Positions 12,800-25,543 are shown, counted from the first letter of the stretch. The stretch is DNA of 64,000 bases from Pestalotiopsis fici W106-1 (GCF_000516985.1 NW_006917101.1:930001-994000), one strand, 5' to 3'. A program made the numbers and translations. The notes: a model not told the origin generated them from the letters alone.

Positions 12800-14457
12800 C
12801 TAAGCCAGGGTGCCAGACGTGAAACCCTCGCTATTGACCACGAACCCGTAGCAGTTCTGTGTGCCCCTCGAGTCAGCACAAAAAACCCCAAGCTTTCTTT
12901 TTTTTTTGGCCTTCCACCCAAAAACAAAACGGGGCACGGCCAGTCGTGCCAAGGGAGGGAGCAAATCAATCACAAGGTCAAAAAAGAGGACAACGACGGT
13001 ATACAACAACTAATAATCTCAACTCACCGTAGCGTTGTGGATGCAGACATCGTGTGCGCCCTCGGTTGTCGTTGCGCAGCAGTCCTCTATCATGATGCAA
13101 TCCCAGCCCGCACTATATGCATCCGTAAGTGTTCCGAGAACACTATGATAGTTAACAAACAAAAAAAAGTCAGCCGCTGTCATTTTTTTTTTTTTTTTTT
13201 GGCAATGAGATAGAGATGTTCATCTCGGCTTCCCTCACGGAAAGCGGGCCGAGAAACCTCCTCCCTTGTCAGATGTGACAAGCCCAACGCCCTTGTGTAA
13301 CACATTTGGTAGCACCAATGAGTTTTCAAATTGAGTCATTCCGAGGAATATTTGCCAGGGCCACGGGTTGGCCAGACAGGAAATGCATCTTCCCAGCAGG
13401 ACTTATTCTCCCCTCTTTGCAACTTACCACTGGTCCGTATTCACGCCGGCAAACAGCAGAGTCTTGTGACTGCTCTGTGCGAGATATCGCCAAAGAGGCG
13501 TCTGTTGGTTCCAGAGTCCCGACACTAGAAACGGCAAAGTTGCGTTATTGGTTAGTCTCGTGATATCTATCGAATACCTGAACAGATGTGGCTTAGATTG
13601 GTGCAAGCAAGACACTTCAATACGAGATTTGTTTTCCCCCCTGGCTAGGCATCTGGCTCACGATGCAGGTCGATAAGACCTCAAGGGTTGCCAGCCACCA
13701 AGAATATACCAGGGATTCTACTGTGTAAGTAGGCAACAAAGGGTAGAGGGCGAGGAGGGGACAAGAGGGAAAGAACACGAAAAAAAAAAAAAAGATAAGA
13801 AAAAGGAGGACCCTGTCTGTTTGAGCTTACTCCTGTTCTTGGACAAATGCTTGTCCAGCGAGTTGACGGCAGCCGCCAGCGGCGGGTAGAGGGCCGAGTT
13901 CCACTCCCCGGCGACGAGCGTGCGCCCGAGCCCGGAGCCCAGATCCGCGCCCAGTCCGAGGCGGCGCGGTCGGTGGTCCGGGTCAATGAGGGTGCGCGCA
14001 AAGCTGCGCGATATGCTCGCCGGCATGCTGGCCAAGTCTTGTTCTGTGAGGCCCCAGTTGAGCCAGATGACCTTTGTGTGTTTTGGTCAGTATATGTTTT
14101 GAAATAAGGAGTGTCTGAATTGGAAAAGTATTATCTAGATGAAACGGCACACACCTGAATACCCAACTTTCTACACTTGGAAATCACGTTCAAAGTAGCC
14201 GGCACCGCCGCGAGCCCCGTCTCGTGATTCCGCAGCTTGGCGTCTAGGAAATAATTCTGCATGTCAATGATGACCAGCGCCGTCCGGGCCGGGTCTATGC
14301 GGATCGAAGTGGCGGCTGGGCCCCGGCTCGTGGCGACGGTATAACAAGAGCCATTTGCACTGCTTGCTCCGCGCGTCAAGTCGTACGTCTTGCTGGATCG
14401 GTCGTAGAGCCAAGCATCCTTCTCGGGACCTAGTTTGATGAGTTCTTTGGCAGTCAT
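12800..14457 (-). CDS. Isochorismatase-family cysteine hydrolase
   Basis: Five exons on the minus strand: 14457-14155, 14071-13831, 13524-13428, 13142-13028, 12856-12800, giving 270 residues with every junction in frame. The family triad is visible: Asp65 in VIIDMQNYF, Lys179 in LSKNR, and the nucleophile Cys214 in GVNTDQCVLGT. The Cys codon itself is split by intron 3. This fold covers isochorismatases, nicotinamidases, ureidoacrylate and other amide hydrolases; the exact substrate cannot be told. No signal peptide is seen, so it is probably cytosolic. Introns 2 and 3 are long for this window (about 306 and 285 bp) and carry homopolymer runs. A near-perfect palindrome lies about 210 bp upstream of the start codon. 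Confidence 0.9.
13143..13427 (-). other. Intron 3 of the hydrolase gene, with an 18-base homopolymer
   Basis: The intron has a GTAAGT donor and an ATAG acceptor on the minus strand. It contains an 18-base T run on the plus strand at 13183-13200, so an A run in the transcript, plus shorter A/T runs. It splits the codon of the catalytic cysteine. Confidence 0.75.
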
Positions 14458-15216
14458 GGCTGTTTTTGTATATCCTTGTGGCTTGTTTGAAGCCTTGGTA
14501 TTGATTAATTATATGAGAAGATGTACAAAGTGCCTTGCTCAAGTTGTTGGAAGTGATCTAGTCAAGAACATGTTCGATATATCACTACTGGTGACGTAAC
14601 TCATCAACATGTTGCAGATATCGGGAATTACCCCTCTGCTCCAATTTACTGCAATCTGGGGATCCGGACCCGATACGATCCCAATTGGGTCGTATCGGGT
14701 CCACCCCGAATCGTCTGCCAGTCATTTTCATCGCCAGATCACCTTTCAGTTCATCATGGGAAAAACTAGCCTGGACCATTCAATAGATTATACGATAATT
14801 GTCCAGTATGCCCATCCTCCGCTGGTGCCTGTGCAGCAGCAAGGTATAAACGAGACATGAAGCCGGGCCAACCAAAAGGTATCTGTAAATGTGGTTACGC
14901 CCAAATGCAATAAAATGTTTCTTGCCCAAATGCGCGCAATTCTCTGTCACCCCAAACGCCAGAGCTCGATGGAGAGCCTCGCCCTGTGTCCCAAATCTTT
15001 CATCTTGATGCATCATCTGTTCGTCAAGATACGCAATGATTATGATGTAAGCAAGTCCCCATATGCTCCTCGTGTCCGTCTTTTCAGTCCCGAGCCCACC
15101 AGTTAACCGAAACGCCTTGCAGAAATGAAGTATTCTCATTAAAAAGTTGTGGTGCCGAAATGAGAGCCGTATCCCCAATCTCCGGGACACGGAAGAAATT
15201 GAGATGAAGATTATAT
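14458..15216. other. Promoter of the hydrolase gene and 3' region of the kinase gene
   Basis: Both neighbours are on the minus strand, so this is the upstream region of the hydrolase gene and the downstream region of the histidine kinase. It contains the palindrome at 14666-14702. Open frames here look non-coding. Confidence 0.5.
14666..14702. repeat. Near-perfect 18-bp inverted repeat with no loop
   Basis: The left arm GGACCCGATACGATCCCAA and the right arm TTGGGTCGTATCGGGTCC are reverse complements except for one extra T in the left arm. The outer flanks (GGGG left, CCCC right) extend the symmetry imperfectly. It sits about 209 bp upstream of the hydrolase start codon. It could be a binding site for a dimeric regulator, a hairpin, or a small element remnant. 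Confidence 0.8.
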
Positions 15217-18200
15217 TCATGTCGTGATCATGCGATTAGCGCTCGCAAGGGTTTTATCTACGAGTTCCTGAACTCGTGGAATAAGATCCGGAATGCGGAA
15301 CGGTTTGGATATCACATCGTCCTGGTGTGTATATTAGCAAATGGAGGCAAAAGAACTAGGTCGGTAGCGGGGACTTCTTACAACTCCTGCGGCCTTGGCA
15401 TCCTCAATCTGCTCCGGCCGTGCATATGCTGTCACTGCAATAATGGGGATGTGGCTGACGATGGCACCTTGCTGTTCCAGCTCTCGTATCTTCCGCGTGC
15501 ATGTCATTCCATCCATGACAGGCATTTCGAGGTCCATCAGTATGATGGAAATTTCAGAGCCGGTTTGCTCTTGACCTCGCCAATACCGAGACTTTTTCAA
15601 TAGCTCGATAGCTTCACCTCCATGGTTTGCGACTTGAGTGTTGTTGCCGCTATTTTTCAGCTGCCTTTGCAGTACCTTCTGGTTGACCAGATTGTCCTCG
15701 ACAATCAGAAAGTCAAAGACACGCTTTCCTGGACTTGTCGGTGCTTTGGGTATCGCCGAGACTTTTGTACTTGCAACTCCAGGGAGAGGCTGAGGCTGAC
15801 GACTTTCTATCGTTGTTGAAGACCCTGGCGCTCGGGTCAGGGGTGGAGCAACTGACACTGTCTCATCCTTGTGGCCCTTAGCCCTGCGACTTTGTACATA
15901 AAAGGAGAAGGTACTGCCGACACCCTTCTGAGAGTCTACTCCGATCTGACCACCTTGAAGCTCTGTTAGGATGCGAGATATGAACAAGCCCAAGCCCGAA
16001 CCTCCATACTGCACATGGGTACGGGGGGAGGCCTGGGAGAATCGCTGGAATAAAAGCGTCTTTTCGTGCTCGTCCAAACCCCGACCAGTATCCTGAACAG
16101 AGAAGTGCAGATTCAACTTTTCGCCCAGACCCCAATCCGGTTTGTCCGTGATTTCGCCAGTCTCTGGGCGGTCGCTGGGGAAGAAAGAAATGTGGGAATC
16201 CGTCCGCTCCACAATGTGTTTCGACGCGTCCAACGTAACAATGATCTTTCGTTCTGCGCGGGAGTTGGTGAATTTGATTGCATTTGTCATCAGATTGATC
16301 AGAACCTGGAGCAGGCGGGACGGATCGAGCTTGACCCAGTCCACTCCCATATCGATGAAGCGATTTTTGACTTGAAATTTCATTTCGATGCCATTTGCAT
16401 TTAGTTCACCTTCAAACATCTTGAGTACTCGCTGCACAACAGCCACGGGCTGCACATCGACCGGCGTGACGAGCAACAACTGAGAATCGAGTTTCGATAG
16501 TGTGAGTACATCGTCAACGATTCTCTTTTGGTGACTTGCGCAAAGTGTAATGGTGTTGGCAGCTTCGAGACATGCCTCGAGGGCTGCCTTGAGATTGTCA
16601 GCTTCTCGGTTGAATTCAGTCTTGGACCGGTAAGTGCCTAGAAGCGCCGAGATCTCGTCTGCACACTGGAGAATAGCGCTCAGTGGATTCCGCATCTCGT
16701 GGCTAGTAATATCGATAAAATTCTCCTGTTGTCGCTTGAGTTCAACGGCCTCCTGGCGACGCTGATCCTGGATCTGTTCCGCTAGCTTCTGCTGAGAAAT
16801 ATTCGTCATACAGCCAAAGATTTCTTTGACACTGCCGTCTGGAAACTTTTCGGGGTATGCGCTCATCAAAACCCAGTTGTCAATGACATTACCGCTCTCT
16901 TCGCGAGCTTGCTTGAAGCGGAACTCGACGGTGATGGCCTCTTTCTGCTTGGTTAGCTGCTGCCATGCTTCCTCCAGCGCAGGACGATCCTCATCATTGA
17001 CCTCATCCATCCATGAGTCAATAAAATAGTCGTCTCTAGGTCTTTGCGCAATTGCGTACCACATATCGTTACAGTATGTGATCAGGCCATCGCGGTCCGC
17101 AATGAACATGGCAACCGGCGCGAACTCTGCCATTCGCGTAAATTTCAACTCGCTTTCTTCTACCTCCTGAGTCCTGAGATGAAGTTGCTGGGTCAGTTCT
17201 TGGCGGTCCAGTGCAGCTAGGCGAGCGGCTCTTTGTCCTCGTTTAATCTCCTCCTCGAAAAGAACTACTGATGCCATTGACGTCGCAAGCTGCCTGGATA
17301 AGAGATGAATAAAGAGTTGGTAATCGTCATCAAAAGGTCTCCGAGGATTCAGACCCATTACAAGGAAGCCCACGACACTTTCACCGCCCGTCGTCGGGTG
17401 TATAGGGAAAATAACAATCGATCGACAGAATGTGACTGCGCCTCTAAAGGTGAAACCGTCCATAAGGTCCCCCTCAAGCGTGCCATCCTCTTTCGACAAC
17501 ACAATTGGCACGCCTGCTTTAGCCATCGAATCTCTCATATATGGAGCAAATCCATCTGTGCTAGTTCTTAGGTCAAGTGGTGTGACGAGTCGGGCGTGCC
17601 CTTCAGGTATGCCAAGGGAAGCTTCCAGTACCAGCTGAGGCGGATTCGACAAGCTACCCGAGTGCATCGAGGACATGTCGCTCTCGGAGTCTTCGGAGAC
17701 AGAATATACCAAGGCAAATGGGATGTCATCTTCGTTGAATTCGAGACCTTTCTGAACTTGTGACCAGAAGCTCGTCACATCCTTTGCCGTTGCCGTCTTC
17801 TCGCCAACATCTCTTAGCGTAAGCATGCGCCTCTCTGCAACTTTGCGTCGTGTGTTCTCAAATGCAGGGTTGTAAAGTCCCACAACGGAGCCATTTTCAC
17901 CGACCAAAGGAACAATGGACCACGAAAAGAAGGTCTCCTCATCGAAGCCATGTCGGTTAACTATCAGTCGATGATCATTCTTCATAGTGGCCTGTCCAGA
18001 TTGTGTAGCGCTTTCGAAAATGGGCTCAATCTCAGGCCAAATTTCTTTCCAAGCTATCTTGTAGCTTTGTCCCATCAAGGATGGATGTTTTTGACCCGCC
18101 AAAGGCACATAAGCTTCATTGTAAATAGCGATGTGCTCAGGGCCCCAATACATTGCAGCCGGGTGCGGACTGCCCATAACCATGTTAGCCATGGCGCGCA

Positions 18201-19773
18201 GGTCTGCTGACCAGTGCTCTATAGGGCCCAATGGTGTCGACGCCCAATCTCTGGACCGCGCGAATTGGATATGTTCTGGGAGATCTGGGGTTAGGGGAAT
18301 ACGTGTCCAATCGAAAGATGCCTGCTCGGACGGTATCGAGTTATGCTCTGGAAGAAAATCGCTGGAGCGACCAAGAAACAGCCGATCAACCGCATCATTG
18401 GCCAAGGTCGCCCCAGATGTATCTGCAGTTGCCGCCGTCGCACTGCCAAAATAGTCGGGCGCATCCGGGATCAATATATCGCTGGGCGTCCTTGGTTGCG
18501 CGCTGGGAGTTTGTACGCGGACCCGCGAGTCAACACTCGTCTCTCTCTCCAATTGTGGCTCTGGTGAGGATCGGGCTATGGAAACAGCACTTCTGTTGGC
18601 GCTGACAAACCGGAATCGATTTCTGATAACGGAGCAAGTCCAATCGCTTCCGGCATAATGGAAGGAGGGCAAGAACAAGTCCAATCCGCCTTGGGGATCG
18701 CCGGGGCTCTTGACCCAGGCCTTGAAAGCGGCAAAATCAAGTTTCGCGTCTTCGTCCTGCAGCTCGGAAAAGAGTACATGTCGCATGCAGCCCGAAGCTT
18801 GAAGCGCAGGATTTGCGTATAGGATGACAAATGGCCCAGGGTTCGAATTTGCTACATTTGTGCCATCTATAACAAACGTCGGTCTGTCGTCCCTCTCGAG
18901 TAACTCCAGTATACCAATTCCTTGAAGAAATTGAAGTCCCGGAGGACCTCCGAGAAGATCTGGGCTTCTCGTAAAGCCAGATGCTTCAAGAGAGGTCCAA
19001 CTGCCGCTACCTGGGGTACTCGAAGATCTTGCTGGACTGGCGGAACTGACTGTGCCTCTTGCAAGTTTGAGGGTAGTCACGTCTGCTGCCGAGGGGTCTT
19101 TGACGCTTCTCAACATTGTTCCCGCAGCCTCGGAACTCGAGAAGCGTGGGAGCCGCACCAAGGGAGGTCTCGCTTTGTGGGAGAAGAATAGTGGCGACGT
19201 GACGGCAGGCTTCTGGGGAAGAGGCGGTGTTTTAAATTCGCTGAGGTCAATCTTGGACGGTGGAGGCAGGCCAGTGCGAGGCTTCTTTGCAGGTGGCCGG
19301 GCCGAGCGATCGTGAATTGGTGCCACTTCACTCAGGACCCGTTTTCCATGTGTTCTCGTATTGTTCCTCTGCAGCGGCGGCACTGGTGGAGAGGATGAGC
19401 CAGGGCCGGCAGACAGGCGCTGGGAGGACTGATCGGCGTAGAAATGTTGTCGTGTCTGAAAAGCAGTTGCAGTAGTGATATTGCTAGAGGCAGCACTCAG
19501 TCCATACCGGCCAACTTCCGCAGGCCACTCTTCGAACGCAGCCTCTGAACGCAGTGCAGCAACGTTGAAGAAAGGTCGGTCGTGGGTGGATTGCGAAGGC
19601 GGATCCGGTATGGTGGTTGGGAGAGAATCGGCAGTGACGTTTGGGGACAAATGGTAGGAGTAGCCTGAAGTGTACCGAGGGTTAGAAGAAGCGATGTGGG
19701 GAGGCGTCGTGGTCACGATGTCCACTGTAGCCGCATGGAAAGGAAAATCGTCTAGTCTCTTGTTCAAAGTCAT
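15217..19773 (-). CDS. Hybrid sensor histidine kinase with PAS, GAF-like, HisKA/HATPase and receiver domains
   Basis: Two exons, 19773-15382 and 15321-15217, give 1498 residues. The 60-bp intron joins EDAKAAGV to DDVISKPF, which restores the receiver's conserved Lys (about 1470); reading through would lose it. Residues 1-280 are disordered and Pro/Ser-rich. PAS-like segments lie near 285-395 and 500-640, a GAF-like region near 650-840, and a clear PAS near 875-995. HisKA has SHEMRNPLSA with phosphoacceptor His1025; the ATPase has N box LMTNAIKF (about 1161), G1 DTGRGL and G2 GGSGLGL. The receiver has VEDN and phosphoacceptor Asp1414 in LMDLEMPVMDG. It would feed a Ypd1-type phosphorelay. No membrane segment is seen, so it is probably a cytoplasmic sensor. 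The fungal HHK group is not assigned. The first exon is unusually long, with no intron. Confidence 0.95.
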
Positions 19774-22460
19774 GAAGAATTGGCAAACTCTGGCATTGGA
19801 ACAACGCCAGCCCTCGATTGGGAAGCCAACGCCTGGGGAGGGGCCCGAGTGGTGGTGGGAGTTGGGTCTTCAATTGTTATTTTATTGGGCTGCAGTCCAG
19901 AAAAACAACCCTAGACGGAGAGGAGGAATAGTGACCGAGAGAAGTCGTCTCGTCGGACACTGGCCATCGATCTTCGATGAAGCGCTGGCGGGTTGAAGTG
20001 GGCAGCGGCCTAACTCCAAGACTACCGAACCAGGGGGGGCGAGTAACCTGGTTGTATGTAGCAGATGGACGACAACACACACAAGAAGCAGCAGCCCAGT
20101 CAGTAACGACGAACGTGATTGTGTGTGTATGCGTGTGTTGTCGCAAATAGGCGTGCACAAAAAGCCGGCGAAATATCCCGAAGAAGGTCGGTTCCAGACA
20201 GGCACAAATTGCAATGACAGCGGATCGGATCTCGTGCGACGCAACTGACAATCGGGGGGGGGTTTTTTTTTTCGTGTCAAGGCTGGGGGAGGTTTTGCGA
20301 TCCAAAAGCCAGTAGGACACAAAAAGTAAAGTTGGGTTGGTGGTAGGCGAGAGACCAGAAGGACAGACTGGACGTAGGTAGCGGTATTGGAGAATAGGAA
20401 AGACCAACCGACCAAACTATACCGATAGAATTTCCCTGCTCTTGACTCAACTCGCTCACTTTACTCGCCGTCGTCCCTGTAGCTTCCTTCAGATCCGATA
20501 ACAAAAAAATAATCCAACACGCAAAAGATGACAGTCGCAAGCACAGCACAACAGCAGCAGCAGCAGCACCGGCAGCATTAGAGAGTTATTCGATCGAATG
20601 GGAATAAGACGTGGGTATGTAGTATGTATCAGCAACAGCAATTAATGTTCAATGTTGTATTCTCGGAGTGCGGGTCAAGGGACAGGGTAGGTGACCAGGC
20701 GGGCTGCTGAAACGCGCAGAGGATTGGCGGGGCCCTGGAAAGGTTTAAAGAGCCCAGAATCCCAAATGCAATATCCGACATGGGAGAGACCCAGCTTTTG
20801 GTGCCTCTTGGGGGTGGGATAGCAGCAAATCGATGAGATCGACACTGGTCTGGAACATGGGCTTTCAATGGGCACCCCCACCAGCTTACAAGAGCTTCCC
20901 CCAGTCTCGCTCCTTATTGAACCCACCCATGGAACTGGCAGAGAATCATGGGATTCTGTGCACCATCTAGTACTACATGGTATCAAGAAGAAACAATGGA
21001 CCTTACGCCTGACCACTTGTGACTCTATCCTCGAGGCGCGAAAAATGCGAAGCTACAAGATACGGAATAATCTCCAGAGACTACCAAAATATGCGGATGC
21101 ACAAAGGGACTAGTGGCTTGCTTCCAGTGACGTAGTATGCTTCCTCATACTTGGACGTCAATTTTACTGGCTGTGCAGTGTATACACAACGCTGACCACG
21201 TACAGCAGGTACTGTACCTATAACAAGCACAGCCGGAGACGGATGACCTCGCAAGCCGCAAGCAGCAAGCCATCGTTGACTATTAGCGGCTGAAGATGCC
21301 AGACGCGTACGAGGTTTACGTCGATCATTTACTCTTCACAGCTGTTTTGCTGGCGCCATTGCTTTGTATCAGAAGTTTTAGAGCACATGTCCGTTCATCC
21401 ACCTACCTAGTACGTTACTTACCATACCTGACCTATATCAATCTTCAAGCACTTGAACGGTATATTTATCTGTCTGTCATCTGAACACCTACGTAGCTCT
21501 CGGAGATCCTACAAAGACCGGTTTCTAATTTGACTAATAAAACACACATCATCGCATGTTTTCTCGCAGACCAAACGCCATGGTTACGTTTTTCTAGTAT
21601 TCTTCGTCATAACCATGCAAGTCTAGTGTTGCGACCTCAACTCAGCTATGTTTCTCCAACAAAACGACCTCGGTTGCGGGCATTGCAAAGACTCAACTTC
21701 GTCTATCGAATCGAATCGGATCGGGGGAAGGGGGGACCCTAGTCGCCTGTTCTGTAAGAGGACAAAAGCTGACACTATCTATCAATGTAGTCTGCAGTAG
21801 ATCAGCGCCCGCGCGAGAAAAGTAGCCATGAATTCCCAGGCCAGCCACTTCGCGACCCTCAGTTAACAAGACTGGCTCAAGCAGCACATGGCCGCTAACG
21901 TCCATCTATTAGAGAACATCCGCCGTTGACGCAATATCTTAGCACCGTTCGGCTCGTGACTCGCTCGGGTCGCTCGCATCCCCCCCGGGTCAGGGGATGG
22001 GGGGACCCATCCGTCCTCCTGGCTTGCCAATCCCAGGGGAGTCAGCGAGAGCTGTTGCGCGTGCTGCGGCCCAAGTTCTTCAGAGACCTTTCGATGTACG
22101 CTTTGCAAGCATCTACCTTTGAGTGTCAGTAACAAACAGGCAACGCCGTTCAAAGGATATAGTTTCTGGAGAATGTTGGAAATGATCAAAAAGCCATTCT
22201 TGACCTGCACATTTGCAAAAATACAGCGCGCAACCCCTATGCATAGAGAAACTCTGTTGGATAATGTACCTTACTCAATATTTGCATGCGGCTTTTGACT
22301 TTGTGCCTTGTGTGTGTCTCAAGCAGCCAGATCTCACATTCCCGAGTCAAGGCCCACTACCGATATATCCGGGGCCGCGCTAAAAAGGGAGGGTAGGGTA
22401 AATCAACTGGATCCCCATGAGCCAAAAGATGGCATTTTGGAAAAAGGTCCATGCGGGTAT

Positions 22461-22484
22461 GTGTGTGTGTGTGTGTGTGTGTGT
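22461..22484. repeat. (GT)12 microsatellite
   Basis: Twelve uninterrupted GT units are read directly from the sequence. They lie in a gene-poor interval with no coding frame of note. Confidence 0.95.
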
Positions 22485-22837
22485 CGCATCCTTCTGGGTC
22501 CATTTCGCTTGTTGATTATAGCCAGGTACGGATCCATGCAATAACAGAGATCGATAAAAGGAGTTGAACACTCCATTCCAGTGTATTATCGGCACAGCTA
22601 TCTAATGTCCTCCAAGCACACAATGCAACCAGATTCTACTATACATTCCCTCTCACTGTATCTTTCCACACGCATGGCGGGTTTGGCATTGAATAGTCCC
22701 AATGCCGATCGGCGATGGCCTAGTTCTAGACCGCTCCAAACTTGCGCCTGCTTCACACCGTCAAGCTTGGATGGGCGTGGCATTGGGCGGCCAGAACGCA
22801 GCTGAAAAGCAATTATTACGGGGCTCCAAACCCCCCC

Positions 22838-22937
22838 NNNNNNNNNNNNNNNNNNNNNNNNNNNNNNNNNNNNNNNNNNNNNNNNNNNNNNNNNNNNNNN
22901 NNNNNNNNNNNNNNNNNNNNNNNNNNNNNNNNNNNNN
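22838..22937. other. Assembly gap, 100 N
   Basis: Exactly 100 N, the conventional size for a gap of unknown length. The left edge ends in a run of seven C and the right edge starts AAAAGGG, so a homopolymer or extreme-composition stretch may have stopped the assembly. Confidence 0.98.
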
Positions 22938-24220
22938 AAAAGGGCCATCACTAAGCACAAGCCCACGATACCGCGCCCGGCAGTGTCAATTCCTCTTCTG
23001 ACAGCCTCGCGTGTTACGCAAGATGGCATGACGTTTAAAAAGCCTAGAGTCAATGTATATATTACTAGGTCCAATGCCACTTGTCCGAATGGAAACCCGC
23101 TGCTTTGGACGCTCTCAGGACAGCCTCGTCGGAAGAATCGCCGTAGTCAGTTCGCCCCGTTCCAGCTAACTGACTCTTGCTCGTCGATCAATTTCTCCCA
23201 TTCTGCGTACTTACCCAGGTTGGGTATATGTTTCAGTCGTACAGAAAGAAAAAAAAAGTACATTCGGGAGAGGGCCATGACAGCCGAAACTTGTGGGAGA
23301 GTAAGTTTGCTTTTTCTCCTTCTTGCACATAGCCACGGACTTATTATGACGGACCGGTCTACGTACATATGTTGAGTTTGAATATCATAATGACTGGTCA
23401 TCTTGCTGCACAACAAGGTACGTGATCTGATAATTTACACATAACGGTTTGCAAGCCTCCCTCCTGTGCATTTAGGTTGTCAAAGGGTCATTCTGCCATG
23501 CCACGTTCCTCAAAAGTCGTGCGATTTATACAAATGTCTGGTTTCAACCTCAAACATTCAGGAGATGACATGTTTGCGTTAGCCGGACGAAACAATCAAC
23601 CTACCCAACATCGAGGTGAGCAGATTAGGTAGGGACGCGAAGATGTTCATCTCTGGGCATATTTTAGATTCAGCGCAGTCCTAGCAGAGCAAGAACAAAA
23701 AGGCCCAAACAGACTGATTTGTTCACATCGAATTTCTATGTTTAGAGTGGCATGTCCTACCCGCCAAGTGAGATTGACACGGTCTAGGCACAAGCTAAGA
23801 TCCGTGGTGGTGGTCAGCTCAAAACCACCGGGTCGGCTAGCGACCTGTAGTGTGTGCACTTGGATGCATCCAGTGAACAACGAGTGCGCTCAAGTTCCCG
23901 GCAAATGGTGGCGTTTTATAGTCGGAAAGCAGATCTTTCCTTCTTCCCACCAACAGCACAATCCATCGTGTACCTCATTAAACTCTTTCGAGCACATTGC
24001 TCGATTGGCCATATCCCACTACAGGATGTTACTTTCAGGCACTTTGCCCTCTTCGAACATGTCATACCAGAAGTCAGTGCTGAAATCCAGATCATATATT
24101 CCGTACTCCCAAACCACGTAAAGAGTGGTCTAGATAGTGGCATAAAATACGCTCTAATAGTTCACATCGAAAAACTCTCCGTTTGGCTTCAGCTTCTTAG
24201 CCGACCATGAGGAGAAGCCC

Positions 24221-24339
24221 GGCCCCGAGAGCAAAAGTTCAACAATGTCGCAATGGTCACGCTTACAGACACAGGGCCACGTCACATCACTCGACGCTTA
24301 GGAAATGTTTGACCAGCTAGGCTCTTACATCTCGGGGCC
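24221..24339. repeat. Pair of 10-bp inverted repeats
   Basis: GGCCCCGAGA at 24221-24230 and TCTCGGGGCC at 24330-24339 are perfect reverse complements about 99 bases apart. The same CCGAGA/TCTCGG core recurs in the palindrome at 24442-24457. Confidence 0.7.
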
Positions 24340-24441
24340 TCCTCCACGTCTGACTTGACGCTGGACCGTACGTGATGAGATCTCCATCTGAGGCACCATC
24401 CGTCTTGTGAGCTCCCGGGACTCGGTCAGAGAGCCAGCCAG

Positions 24442-24457
24442 GCCCGAGATCTCGGGC
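24442..24457. repeat. Perfect 16-bp palindrome
   Basis: GCCCGAGATCTCGGGC is its own reverse complement. It lies about 1.1 kb upstream of the membrane protein gene at 25544 and shares its half-site with the inverted pair at 24221-24339. It may be a regulator site or a chance palindrome. Confidence 0.75.
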
Positions 24458-25543
24458 GCCAAGCCTTCACTAAATGCCACGGGCCAAAGTGCAGAGACCT
24501 CCTCGAGGCCGGATATGCGGCCATGATACGTGACCGATCGCGGGCCTCTTTAGTGGCTTACAAAAAAGAGGCAAGTATACAAGTATAGTTCAGATGTGCA
24601 CTTCTCTATGTATTGAGACTGAGCTGCACATCAATCGTTTGACGTCGTACGACAACGTTCTGGCGTGCGCCAAATCGAGAGGTAAATTGACTGCGTGAAG
24701 CAAATCATGGCAAGATAGCCCTGTCCTGTCCGGCGGTTGGGGATTGCATCGCCGAGTCGATCAAAGCAGCAGCAGCAGCCCCCAAATGGGGGTGAATGGG
24801 GTTCAAAAAGAGTTGCCAACAGTCCAATCAGAACCCCCGTCGCCGTCTTTTCCAATCTCTGCAGCTCTTGCAGCTCTGTGTCTATCTTTTGCAATTCTTT
24901 CCCCGAGGCGCATCGCCGGTGTGATTGGTTGCGCGGCCAATTGCCCAGCGATCGCCAACCCAATGGCATCTGGGGTCCTGGCGGGAAGCGCCCACTCACA
25001 ATTGGGCTCCCCTCCCGGGCGCTTACAGCCCATGCATGTACGACGCTGCCGATTGGCCTTCACACCTGGTGACCCTCCAATTGCAACGCAATTTTGCTGT
25101 CCACTCTTGTGTGATTGAATGCATGCATCTCTACCCTCCCCTCGTCTCGCCCGGGTCGGGGAGACTGCTTGGTCAGTGTTGGTTGGATCGTCTCTTAAAA
25201 ACTATGGCTGACGGACCCTTCTCGCTGAGCATTCATTCCCTTTCCTTTTTCTCGTGAAATCGGACCATGTGGAATTAAATCGTGACTTGTATCTGCTTGC
25301 TTGCTTGTCGCATTCTATACCGGCAACCAAGAACCCCAAGAGTTCGCGCCAATTGTGTGTAGCAATCCGATGTGATTCGCATATACAAATTCTGCTGGAC
25401 GGAAAAAACAGCGACTCGATCTGATACACATACCAGCAGGTGAAGCATAGCCTTTCTCTGATCCTGCGAGCTTCCATAACGACCCACGAACCTAGTCAAA
25501 TCCTGGTGGCCAGCCTCGCGGGCCGCATTTCGAGACCATCAAT

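Larger units (their letters stand above)
19774..25543. other. Gene-poor interval of about 5.8 kb
   Basis: The left part (19774 to about 20600) is the likely leader and promoter of the kinase gene, with a CAG repeat near 20550-20575. The rest has no supportable gene. It contains an assembly gap (22838-22937), a GT microsatellite (22461-22484) and inverted repeats near 24221-24457. The rightmost few hundred bases should hold the promoter of the membrane protein gene. One open frame at 23854-24210 (118 codons) has no recognisable features and is not called. Confidence 0.5.

Noticed and set aside
15382..19773. Antisense frames in the histidine kinase
   Set aside because: They are shadows of a strongly biased coding strand, with no own signals.
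23854..24210. 118-codon plus-strand frame in the gene-poor interval
   Set aside because: No domain, no signal peptide and no splice signals. Short overlapping frames on both strands point to non-coding DNA.
22300..24560. Transposon in the gene-poor interval
   Set aside because: No transposase or reverse-transcriptase frame and no terminal repeats with target duplications are visible; the gap prevents a full check.
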